DNA from: Acidimicrobiia bacterium
Lineage (GTDB): Bacteria; Actinomycetota; Acidimicrobiia; Acidimicrobiales; AC-14
Direction of reading: 5' to 3'
Length of the DNA stretch: 6,555 nt
Assembly: GCA_019244985.1 (NCBI GenBank)
Contig: JAFASB010000539.1
Coordinates: forward strand, 1 to 6,555
This document shows positions 1 to 5,761 of this stretch, in pieces. A program made the translations under genes and the position numbers. The notes below the pieces were generated by a model, which made no database searches, was not told the origin of the DNA, and worked only from the letters and a program-made list of their open reading frames with translations. How positions within the stretch are numbered: the stretch's first letter is position 1; each line of letters starts with the position of its first letter.

Positions 1-756
1 CACCCCGGCATCCGCGGCGTGATGGTGCCGACGATGTGGCACGACCGCCCGCCCTATCACGACAAGATCTACGACCCCGTGTGGGCCGCCTGCCAGGCGC
101 GCGGGCTCCCCGTGCACACACATTCGGGCGAGGCGCCCCAAGCCGAGTACGGCGACCACATCGGGATCTACCTGGCCGAGGTCGTGTGGTGGGCGGTGCG
201 TCCCGGGTGGCACATGCTGTTCGGCGGCGTCTTCGAGCGCTACCCCGACCTGAAGTTCGTCGTCACCGAGGCGGCGGGGTACTGGGCCAACGACATGATG
301 TGGAAGTGGGATCAGTACATGGGCGGCGGCCACACCACCAAGAAGATGGCGGCGATGCTGAAGGGCCGCATCTCCAAGCTCCCGTCCGATTACTTCGGCA
401 CCAACCTGTTCATCGGGGCGTCGACGATGTCGAAGGAGGAGATCCGCCGCCGCCACGTCATCGGTTGTGACGTGATGATGTGGGGCACCGACTATCCCCA
501 TCCCGAGGGGACGTGGCCGCACACGGTGGAGCGCCTGCAGTCGTCGTTCAACGACGTGCCCGTGGAGGACACGCGCAAGCTGCTGGGTGAGACGGCGGCC
601 CGCGTCTACAACTTCGACCTCGACGAGCTTCGCCCGATCGCCGACCGGGTGGGTCCCACGCCCGCGGACCTGGGCCAGGACCCGTCGCTGCGCACCGACC
701 CCCACGAGGTGGCCAACGCCCGCTGGTGGAAGAAGGAGTACGGAATCACCGGTTAG
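1..756 (+). CDS. Amidohydrolase-2 family metal-dependent hydrolase/decarboxylase, N-terminus cut off by window edge
   Basis: This reading frame is open from base 1 to a TAG at 754-756, so 251 residues of the C-terminal part are visible. Alignment by eye to the complete paralogue encoded at 1320-2549 suggests about 150 N-terminal residues lie off the left edge. What is seen: a VHTHSG motif with two histidines at 115-117 and 121-123, a FVVTEA strand with Glu at 268-270, and a WGTDYPHPEG motif with the late metal-ligand Asp at 490-492. In amidohydrolase-2 TIM-barrel enzymes (ACMSD, resorcylate decarboxylase and relatives) these are positions of metal ligands and catalytic residues, and members act as cytosolic hydrolases or non-oxidative decarboxylases. 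Tryptophan-rich helices around 185-320 probably form a hydrophobic pocket (inference). A split-barrel oxidoreductase gene follows after 28 bp in the same direction, so the two are probably co-transcribed. The substrate is unknown; the family call is firm, the reaction is not. Confidence 0.85.
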   Translation, partial: HPGIRGVMVPTMWHDRPPYHDKIYDPVWAACQARGLPVHTHSGEAPQAEYGDHIGIYLAEVVWWAVRPGWHMLFGGVFERYPDLKFVVTEAAGYWANDMMWKWDQYMGGGHTTKKMAAMLKGRISKLPSDYFGTNLFIGASTMSKEEIRRRHVIGCDVMMWGTDYPHPEGTWPHTVERLQSSFNDVPVEDTRKLLGETAARVYNFDLDELRPIADRVGPTPADLGQDPSLRTDPHEVANARWWKKEYGITG

Positions 757-784
757 TCCTCGCCTCGTCGGACGTCTACAGGGA

Positions 785-1315
785 ATGGAAGCCAAGAACC
801 TCGGAGAGCTCTACGACCTGCCGCTGATGGACTGGGGCGCGATCGAGGCGCGTCTCGCCCAGGGCTTCAGCATGGCGCCCGACACCGGCGGCCCGAACCG
901 CCACTCGTGCTGGCTGGCGACGATCAACCCCGACGGCAGTCCCCATGTCAACGGCATCGGTGCCCAGTGGGAGGACGGCACCTGGTGGTTCGAGACCGGG
1001 GAGTCGTCGCGAAAAGCGCGCAACATCGCCCGGGACCCTCGCTGCACACTGAGCGTCGCCGTCAACGAGTTCGACCTCGTTGTCGAGGGCACGGCCGAGA
1101 AGGTCACCGACCCGGAGACCGTCGCCAAGATGGCGAAGGTGTGGGCGGACGGGGGCTGGCCCTGCCGCGTCGACGAAAGCGGGACGGCGCTGACCGCCGA
1201 CTTCAGCGCCCCGTCAGCAGGACCCCCGCCGTGGCACGTCTACAAGATCACCGCACACCGGGCGACGGCCCTAGGAACCCTGATGCCCGGCGGCGCCACC
1301 CAGTGGACGTTCTAG
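785..1315 (+). CDS. Pyridoxamine 5'-phosphate oxidase-like split-barrel protein (FMN- or F420-binding type)
   Basis: A 176-residue cytosolic protein with the usual look of the PNPOx-like split beta-barrel fold. Residues 40-60 (SCWLATINPDGSPHVNGIGA) form the first strands and the Asp-Gly-Ser-Pro-His turn, residues 61-70 the W-E-D-G-T-W-W-F strand, and 74-88 the SSRKARNIARDPR segment that in this fold contacts the cofactor phosphate. Residues 89-106 form the next barrel strands (TLSVAVNEFDLVVEGTAE). The protein ends in WTF, as many family members do. In actinobacteria such proteins bind FMN, F420 or haem and act as reductases, oxidases or binding proteins; which applies here cannot be decided by eye. 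ATG at 785 is chosen because the open frame further upstream lies inside the preceding amidohydrolase and no other start codon exists after that gene's stop. AGGGA abuts the ATG, too close for a good ribosome site, so translation may depend on coupling to the upstream gene. Its stop lies 4 bp from the convergent amidohydrolase stop. Confidence 0.85.
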   Translation: MEAKNLGELYDLPLMDWGAIEARLAQGFSMAPDTGGPNRHSCWLATINPDGSPHVNGIGAQWEDGTWWFETGESSRKARNIARDPRCTLSVAVNEFDLVVEGTAEKVTDPETVAKMAKVWADGGWPCRVDESGTALTADFSAPSAGPPPWHVYKITAHRATALGTLMPGGATQWTF

Positions 1316-1319
1316 CCGC

Positions 1320-2549
1320 TCACCAGCTGCGCAGGACCTGGGCTTTGTCGAAGGCGTTGCAGGTGGAGTCTGGGGGGTAGTCGTCGGGAACCAACGGCCG
1401 CGACACTTCTTCGACGGTGGGGCCGATCTTGTCGCCCAACGCTCGCAGATGCTCGAGATCGAAGCCGTAGAAGGCGGCGGCGTTGGTCTCCACCATCTTG
1501 CGCACTTCGATCGGGTCGACGTCGGCGAAGGCGACCCGCAGCGCCTCGGTGGTGTACGGATAGCTGCCTTCGGAATGGGGATAGTCGGCGCCCCACATGA
1601 GGTGGTCGACGCCGACGTCGTAGCGGAGCGGTGACTCGCTCGGGCGCAGGAAGCTGGCGCCGACCCAGAAGTTCCGGTGGAAGTACTCGGTGGGCGTCAT
1701 CGACAGGCCGTTGGCGACGGCGCCGAAGAACTTGGCCTCGGCGGCCTCGGGCAGCGTCATGCGCCGGTAGAACCAGTCGAGGGTCTCGAGGCCGCGCGGC
1801 AACCAGGCCACGCCCTGCTCGGTGAGCACGACGCGCAGGTCGGGATGGCGCTCGAGCACGCCCGAGAAGATCAGATGCCATACCGACCGGTGCGAGAACC
1901 ACGGCAGCTCGATGAGCAGCATCGCCCGGGCCGCCTCGTGCACGCCGTAGTCCGGCGAACCGCTCCCCCCGTGGATGTGCACGGCGACGTCGAGCTCCTC
2001 GCACAGCTGCCACAACGGCTCGTAGTGGTCCTCCCACAACGGCGGCACCACGGAGTCAGGCGGGATGTTCGGCAGCAGCAGGCCGGCCAGGACGTTCATG
2101 TTCTCCTTGGCCCACCGGATCTCGGCCAACGCGTCGTCCATGTGGTTGACGAAGACCTGCACGCAGGCTGCGCGTCGACCCGGCGCTGCGGCGCAGAAGT
2201 CCGCCATCCAGCGGTTGTGGGCCTGCAGACCCGCCCAACGTCGCTCGTAGTCGGCCTCGGTCGGCGGCAAGGCGACGAGACCGCTCTCCTCGAAGAACGG
2301 CGGGACGGTGTTGGGGAACAGCACCTCGGCGACGATGCCGTCGGACTCCGTCTCCTCCAGACGCCGCTCGTTGTCGAAGTTGCGGTACTTCGTGGGCTCG
2401 AGGAGATCGGCGAAGGGGTTGACGTAGGTCTTCTCCCACGCGTCGAACTCGTCCCGCCACTGCGGCGCCAGGTAGCGCCGGTAGGCGTCGAAGTCGCCGC
2501 CGGCGTGGCCGTCGGCCGAGATGATCGTGTAGCGGTCGGTCATCGACAT
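1320..2549 (-). CDS. Amidohydrolase-2 family metal-dependent hydrolase/decarboxylase, complete
   Basis: A 409-residue protein, usual length for the longer actinobacterial members of this TIM-barrel family. Visible motifs in order: ISADGHAG at 10-17 (Asp13 and His15, the shortened first-strand metal motif), VHIHGG at 190-195 (His191, His193), VWHLIFSG at 223-230 (His225), VVLTEQG at 240-246 (Glu244), and WGADYPHSEG at 319-328 with the late ligand Asp322. These fit a mononuclear metal centre. The protein shares order and local sequence with the partial amidohydrolase at 1-756 (ERHPDL/ERYPDL, WGADYPH/WGTDYPH, KIGPT/RVGPT), so the two are paralogues. The start ATG at 2549 overlaps the TGA of the upstream short-chain dehydrogenase; a second ATG two codons later (2543) would remove Met-Ser. 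No Shine-Dalgarno sequence is seen, consistent with translational coupling. It is the last gene of the minus-strand run. Function inferred: hydrolysis or decarboxylation of an intermediate made by the oxidoreductases upstream; substrate unknown. Confidence 0.9.
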   Translation of the reverse strand: MSMTDRYTIISADGHAGGDFDAYRRYLAPQWRDEFDAWEKTYVNPFADLLEPTKYRNFDNERRLEETESDGIVAEVLFPNTVPPFFEESGLVALPPTEADYERRWAGLQAHNRWMADFCAAAPGRRAACVQVFVNHMDDALAEIRWAKENMNVLAGLLLPNIPPDSVVPPLWEDHYEPLWQLCEELDVAVHIHGGSGSPDYGVHEAARAMLLIELPWFSHRSVWHLIFSGVLERHPDLRVVLTEQGVAWLPRGLETLDWFYRRMTLPEAAEAKFFGAVANGLSMTPTEYFHRNFWVGASFLRPSESPLRYDVGVDHLMWGADYPHSEGSYPYTTEALRVAFADVDPIEVRKMVETNAAAFYGFDLEHLRALGDKIGPTVEEVSRPLVPDDYPPDSTCNAFDKAQVLRSW

Positions 2550-2551
2550 CA
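2547..2551 (-). other. TGATG stop/start overlap coupling SDR and amidohydrolase
   Basis: Read on the minus strand, the TGA of the short-chain dehydrogenase (2551-2549) and the ATG of the amidohydrolase (2549-2547) share one base. No purine-rich ribosome site precedes the ATG. This arrangement usually means a terminating ribosome restarts on the next gene, giving matched amounts of two proteins. A further in-frame ATG at 2543-2541 could serve the same reinitiation. Confidence 0.8.
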
Positions 2552-3421
2552 GAGTCTGGCAGCCGGCGGAAGCTCGCCCTTGGCGATGGCGTCGGCCCGG
2601 GCGTGGACGAGCTCGGCCGCCTCCTCCAAGCCATGCGAGATGATGAACTTGCCGTCCTTGATGCCCTGGAGAAGGAAGCGTCCGAGCTCGGGCAGGTCGA
2701 CGGTGTCGGTCGGCATTCCGGCCGCCGCCAGCTGCTTCTTGAACTCCTCGAAGGTGGTGCCGGGCGCCGGCGCCCGCTCCTTCTGGCGGGCCAGCGACTG
2801 CGGCCGGTTGCGCTGGGCCGTCCAGAGCCCGGTCTCCAACAGGCCGCCGGAGGGATAGAAGACAGCGGCCCGCACGTCGGCGCCGCTCTGGGCCAGCTGG
2901 TGGGCGAGCGCCTCGGTGAAGCAGCTCACCGACGCCTTGCTCGACGCGTACACCGACGCGTACGGCACCGGCGCGATCCCGCCGTCCTGTGACGACGTGT
3001 TGACGACGACGCCAGGCTGTCCGGACTCGAGCATGCGGGGGACGAAGGCGAGAACACCGTGCGCCACGCCGAAGACGTTGACGCTGTAGCACCATCGCCA
3101 GTCGGTGGACTCCTGCTCCCACGGCTTCCCGCCGCCGCCGGACGTCACGCCCGCGTTGTTGAAGAGCAGGTGGCAGGCGCCTTCGGTGTCGTACACCGAC
3201 TGGGCGAGGGCGTCGACCGAATCGAAATCAGAGACGTCCGTGCGGACGCCTCTGATCTGGCCGCGCTCGGCGAGCTCGCCCACCGTTTTGTCGAGCGCGG
3301 CCTCCTCGACGTCGGCGATCACGACCTTGGCGCCTTCCTCGAGAAGGGCCTCGACGATCCCCCGCCCGATCCCGCCGGCTCCGCCGGTCACCACCGCCAC
3401 CCTGCCGTTCAGGTCCTGCAC
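2549..3421 (-). CDS. Short-chain dehydrogenase/reductase (SDR), NAD-type Rossmann oxidoreductase
   Basis: A 290-residue classical SDR. The dinucleotide-binding motif TGGAGGIG is at 12-19, an acidic Asp37 ends the second strand (VVIADVE) and favours NAD(H) over NADP(H), NNAG is at 88-91, the structural Asn is in SVNVFG (Asn115), the catalytic Ser is in NTSS (Ser143 or Ser144), and the YxxxK pair is Tyr158 and Lys162. The C-terminal part (about 190-290) is longer than in a minimal 250-residue SDR and probably forms the substrate lid. Such enzymes oxidise secondary alcohols or reduce ketones; the substrate is not readable. GTG at 3421 is chosen because it starts the first Rossmann strand and has GAGGGGG 5 nt upstream; extending to the TTG at 3496 would put an inverted repeat inside the coding region. 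The next gene overlaps by one base. The gene upstream, the isomerase-like protein, ends 96 bp away, across the inverted repeat. Confidence 0.92.
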   Translation of the reverse strand: MQDLNGRVAVVTGGAGGIGRGIVEALLEEGAKVVIADVEEAALDKTVGELAERGQIRGVRTDVSDFDSVDALAQSVYDTEGACHLLFNNAGVTSGGGGKPWEQESTDWRWCYSVNVFGVAHGVLAFVPRMLESGQPGVVVNTSSQDGGIAPVPYASVYASSKASVSCFTEALAHQLAQSGADVRAAVFYPSGGLLETGLWTAQRNRPQSLARQKERAPAPGTTFEEFKKQLAAAGMPTDTVDLPELGRFLLQGIKDGKFIISHGLEEAAELVHARADAIAKGELPPAARL

Positions 3422-3426
3422 CGGCG

Positions 3427-3433
3427 CCCCCTC
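3427..3433 (-). promoter_or_regulatory. Ribosome binding site that fixes the SDR start
   Basis: On the minus strand GAGGGGG lies 5 nt before the GTG at 3421. It is the strongest Shine-Dalgarno-like site near that gene and selects GTG 3421 over the TTG at 3496. It sits 7 nt after the inverted repeat ends, so an RNA hairpin formed by the repeat would leave this site exposed but close to its base. Confidence 0.7.
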
Positions 3434-3440
3434 ACACGCT

Positions 3441-3493
3441 GCGTTCTCGGGGTGGATAACCGCCGTATATCCGGTTCTCCACCCCGAGAACGC
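3441..3493. repeat. Long inverted repeat: two 22-bp arms, 9-bp spacer, in the 96-bp gap before the SDR
   Basis: Left arm 3441-3462 begins GCGTTCTCGGGGTGGA and right arm 3472-3493 ends TCCACCCCGAGAACGC. The arms pair at 21 of 22 positions; the only mismatch is 3457 (T) against 3477 (C). The spacer 3463-3471 is CCGTATATC. RNA from either strand would fold into a very stable GC-rich stem. It lies between the stop of the isomerase-like gene (3518) and the ribosome site of the SDR (3427-3433). On the minus strand no T-run follows the stem, so a classical intrinsic terminator is not shown, although high-GC actinobacteria also have terminators without a U tract. Other readings are a processing or stability hairpin dividing the operon, an operator with two half-sites, or a dispersed palindromic repeat. 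What is seen is only the symmetry; the role is inferred. Confidence 0.9.
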
Positions 3494-3517
3494 CAAAGGT
3501 TTCTCTGTAACAGTGTT

Positions 3518-4237
3518 CTAGCCGAACTTGAACACCCGGTACCAGGCATCGAGGGCAGCGGGGTCGCCGATCCGCTCGACCTCGCCGATGGGCGGCCGGT
3601 TGTAGAGCACGAGCTCGATGTCGGATACCGCGCCGCGCAGCGCCATGTCGCCCTTGGCGTGCTCACGGGTGATCTCGAGGCCATCGGGGTTCATGGCGAT
3701 CAGCCACTCGTCGCCCTCGGTGCTGTGGAGGTGGAGCGTCTCGCCGTTGCCGCGGCCGGAGTCGGGCCAAGCGCCGACCATGACGAAGATCTCCTCGATG
3801 CCGTCAGCGGCGAACGCCGGTGGATCGATGGGCTGCGGCTTGCCGATCACGGTCTGGGCGTCGAACCGGTGGACGGCGGTCTCGTGGGCCATACGACGGG
3901 CGACGAAGCCGGCAGTCTGGTCGTTGGGATTCCACGTGTAGACCGTCGCGTCGGCCGACGCCGCTTTTAGCTCGTTGATGAGGAGACCGGCGACCTGGAG
4001 GAGCCACAGGCCGGCGGCCGGGCCCGGCTCGGCGTCGAACTGGGGCTTGGACCGGCCAGTTCCTTCGGCCAGCACGTGACTCCAGAACCCGAGCACGCCG
4101 CCCACGTGGATGGCGAGGTCCCGCACCGACCAGTCCGGACACGTCGGTACGCGATCGTCGGCGTCGGCGCGCATCAGCACCTTGGTGAACGCGCCCGTCT
4201 GCTGCTCGATGGCGTCGATGTACTCGGCGTATTCCAC
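3518..4237 (-). CDS. Maleylpyruvate isomerase family mycothiol-dependent enzyme (MDMPI/DinB-like)
   Basis: A 239-residue protein matching the two-domain family. The N-terminal four-helix DinB-like part (about 1-135) has VPTCPDWSVRDLAIHVGGV at 30-48, with His44 as the expected first zinc ligand, and RRMAHETAVHRFDA at 114-127, with Glu119 and His123 as the other two; the E-x3-H spacing agrees with the characterised corynebacterial maleylpyruvate isomerase. A C-terminal alpha/beta domain (about 165-239) holds LHLHSTEGDEWLI and the Arg/Pro-rich end typical of the family. Members use mycothiol as cofactor or co-substrate in isomerisation or transfer reactions, and most are uncharacterised; true maleylpyruvate isomerase activity is not implied. 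The start is GTG 4237, 14 bp after the aldehyde dehydrogenase stop, with no convincing Shine-Dalgarno site, so it is probably co-translated. A role in thiol-assisted handling of a reactive catabolic intermediate is inferred. Confidence 0.88.
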   Translation of the reverse strand: MEYAEYIDAIEQQTGAFTKVLMRADADDRVPTCPDWSVRDLAIHVGGVLGFWSHVLAEGTGRSKPQFDAEPGPAAGLWLLQVAGLLINELKAASADATVYTWNPNDQTAGFVARRMAHETAVHRFDAQTVIGKPQPIDPPAFAADGIEEIFVMVGAWPDSGRGNGETLHLHSTEGDEWLIAMNPDGLEITREHAKGDMALRGAVSDIELVLYNRPPIGEVERIGDPAALDAWYRVFKFG

Positions 4238-4251
4238 GCCGACTGTCTAAC

Positions 4252-5697
4252 TCAGCTGGGAGGAGCGAGAACGATGGTCTGGATCTCGCAGTACTCCTCG
4301 AGGCCCTCGGGGCCGAGCTCACGGCCGATACCGGAGTTCTTGAACCCGCCGAACGGGTTCTTGAGGTCCATGAGCATCCCGGAGTTCACGGCGTAGGTGC
4401 CCGTGCGCACCCGCTTCGCCACCTCGACGGCACGGTTGGGATCGCCGGTCCAGACCGTGCCCGAGAGTCCGTAGTCGGAGTCGTTGGCGATCTTCACGGC
4501 GTCGTTCTCGTCGGCGTAGGGGATGACCGCGAGCACGGGTCCGAAGATCTCCTCGCGGGCGATCTTCATGTCGTTCTTCACGTCGGCGAACACGGTCGGC
4601 TCCACGAACCAACCTCGGGGCTGATCGGTGGGCCGACCCCCGCCGACGACGACGCGGGCGCCCTCGTCCTTGCCGGCCTTGAGGTAGCCCTCGACACGGT
4701 CGCGCTGGCGCTCGGCGACGAGGGGTCCGATGAACACCTCGGGGTCCGACGGGTCGCCGACCTTCTGCTTCTTGACCTCGTCGGCCAGCGCGTCGACAAC
4801 TTCCGCGTAGCGCGACTGCGGGGCCAGGATGCGGGTCTGGGCCGCGCACGCCTGGCCGTTGTTCATCATCGCCGCGCCCAACAGGTTGGGCATGGTGGCG
4901 GCCAGGTCCGCATCGTCGAGGATGACGGCGGCCGACTTGCCGCCCAGCTCGAGCGTGCAGCGCTTGAGCTGCTCGCCGCAGATGGCGCCGACCTTCCGGC
5001 CGGCCGCTGTGGAACCCGTGAACGAGACCTTGTCGACGCCGCCGTGGCGGACGAGGTATTCGCCGACCTCTCGGCCTGCGGTCACGATGTTCACCACGCC
5101 CTTCGGCAGGTCGATGGACTCGAGGACCTCGGCCAGCAGGTAGCAGTCCAGCGGCGTCTCCGGCGCAGGCTTGATCACCATCGTCGACCCCGACGCCAGA
5201 CACGCACCGAGCTTCATGGCGATGATGTACTGCGGCACGTTCCACGGGATGATCCCGGCGGCCACGCCGACCGGCGCCCGGCGCACGAGCACGGGGCCCA
5301 TGACGCCCGCTCGCTCGTCCTCGAAGGGGTACGACTCACACAGATCGGCGAACCCGTCGAGCACCATCGTGCCGGCGAACACCTGGCCCATCAGCGAGAA
5401 CGAGGCGGGCGAGCCCATCTCGGTGGTGATGGTCTCGGCGAACTCCTGCGACCGCGCCTGGATGCCCTGCGACAACGCGCGGATCATCGCCGCCCGCTCG
5501 GCCGGCGTCGTGTGGGGCCACGGCCCTTCGTCGAACGCCTTGCGCGCCGCCTCGACTGCGCGGTCCATGTCGCCTTCGCTGCCGTCGGGGACGACGCCGG
5601 CGACCTCCTCGGTGGCCGGGTTGATCACCTCGATCGTCTTGCCGCTGGCCGGCGCCACCCACTCCCCGCCGATGTACAGGACGTCGCGCTTCTCCAC
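4252..5697 (-). CDS. NAD(P)-dependent aldehyde dehydrogenase
   Basis: A 481-residue member of the classical aldehyde dehydrogenase superfamily, full length, oxidising an aldehyde to the carboxylate in the cytosol. Counting from GTG 5697: IPWNVP with the oxyanion Asn153, the cofactor-binding Lys176 in VIKPAPETP, FTGSTAAG at 226-233, the general base Glu250 in LELGGKSA, the nucleophile Cys284 in NNGQACAAQTR, Glu383 in EEIFGPV, and the C-terminal NPFGGFKNSGIGRELG. From memory the sequence resembles mycobacterial AldA-type enzymes. GTG 5697 is chosen because GGAGG lies 5 nt upstream; ATG 5709 is in frame, adds Met-Glu-Ala-Trp and lacks its own ribosome site, and would be the likelier start only on a leaderless transcript. 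It is the first gene of the minus-strand run and is divergent from a DUF2087 regulator, with a KstR-like palindrome in the gap. The natural aldehyde is unknown. Confidence 0.95.
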   Translation of the reverse strand: MEKRDVLYIGGEWVAPASGKTIEVINPATEEVAGVVPDGSEGDMDRAVEAARKAFDEGPWPHTTPAERAAMIRALSQGIQARSQEFAETITTEMGSPASFSLMGQVFAGTMVLDGFADLCESYPFEDERAGVMGPVLVRRAPVGVAAGIIPWNVPQYIIAMKLGACLASGSTMVIKPAPETPLDCYLLAEVLESIDLPKGVVNIVTAGREVGEYLVRHGGVDKVSFTGSTAAGRKVGAICGEQLKRCTLELGGKSAAVILDDADLAATMPNLLGAAMMNNGQACAAQTRILAPQSRYAEVVDALADEVKKQKVGDPSDPEVFIGPLVAERQRDRVEGYLKAGKDEGARVVVGGGRPTDQPRGWFVEPTVFADVKNDMKIAREEIFGPVLAVIPYADENDAVKIANDSDYGLSGTVWTGDPNRAVEVAKRVRTGTYAVNSGMLMDLKNPFGGFKNSGIGRELGPEGLEEYCEIQTIVLAPPS

Positions 5698-5702
5698 CCA
5701 AG

Positions 5703-5707
5703 CCTCC
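5703..5707 (-). promoter_or_regulatory. Ribosome binding site favouring GTG 5697 as the aldehyde dehydrogenase start
   Basis: On the minus strand GGAGG is followed by CTTGG and then GTG 5697. The same bases form the beginning of the frame that starts at ATG 5709, so if this site is used the ATG is not the start. No such motif precedes ATG 5709. Confidence 0.6.
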
Positions 5708-5716
5708 ATTGCGTTT

Positions 5717-5732
5717 CTGAAACCTGTTTCAG
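5717..5732. promoter_or_regulatory. Operator-like palindrome matching the KstR pattern, in the divergent promoter region
   Basis: CTGAAACCTGTTTCAG is a perfect inverted repeat of 7-bp arms around a central CT. Its inner 14 bases (5718-5731) match TNNAACNNGTTNNA, the pattern described for the TetR-family repressor KstR of cholesterol catabolism in mycobacteria and rhodococci, at every fixed position. It lies 7 bp upstream of ATG 5709 and 30 bp from the regulator start at 5762. On the minus strand TAGACT (5736-5731), a TANNNT-type -10 box, overlaps its edge, so a bound repressor would block that promoter; no good -35 box is seen. Other TetR-family proteins have similar GAAAC..GTTTC sites, so the palindrome is certain, operator function likely, and KstR identity only suggested. 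Confidence 0.65.
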
Positions 5733-5750
5733 TCTAGGACCGAGCATGGC

Positions 5751-5757
5751 AAGGTGA
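5751..5757 (+). promoter_or_regulatory. Ribosome binding site of the divergent regulator
   Basis: AAGGTGA matches the anti-Shine-Dalgarno complement over AGGTGA, with 7 nt between AAGG and GTG 5762. It supports GTG 5762 as start; the same frame has a stop at 5735-5737 and no other start codon between. Confidence 0.6.
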
Positions 5758-5761
5758 ACAG

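Noticed and set aside
587..784. N-terminal extension of the split-barrel protein
   Set aside because: It overlaps the end of the amidohydrolase in another frame, is Arg/Thr/Pro-rich, and no start codon exists between that gene's stop and ATG 785.
1313..1322. A terminator between the convergent genes
   Set aside because: Only 4 bp separate the stop codons and no hairpin with a T-run is visible on either side.
1677..2858. Plus-strand open frame of 393 codons opposite the amidohydrolase and SDR
   Set aside because: It is antisense to two well-supported genes, crosses their boundary, and has the Val/Arg/Gln-rich composition expected of a GC-rich shadow frame.
2550..3122. Upstream extension of the amidohydrolase frame to give a 600-residue protein
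   Set aside because: The added part is Arg/Gly/Ala-rich, lies wholly across the SDR gene in another frame, and has no family likeness. The conserved DGHAG start motif follows the ATG at 2549.
3422..3496. Longer SDR starting at TTG 3496
   Set aside because: It would translate through the inverted repeat and add 25 residues before the first Rossmann strand, while GTG 3421 has a strong ribosome site.
3059..3970. Plus-strand open frame of 303 codons opposite the SDR and isomerase-like gene
   Set aside because: Antisense shadow running across the end of one gene, an intergenic repeat and part of another; no recognisable motif.
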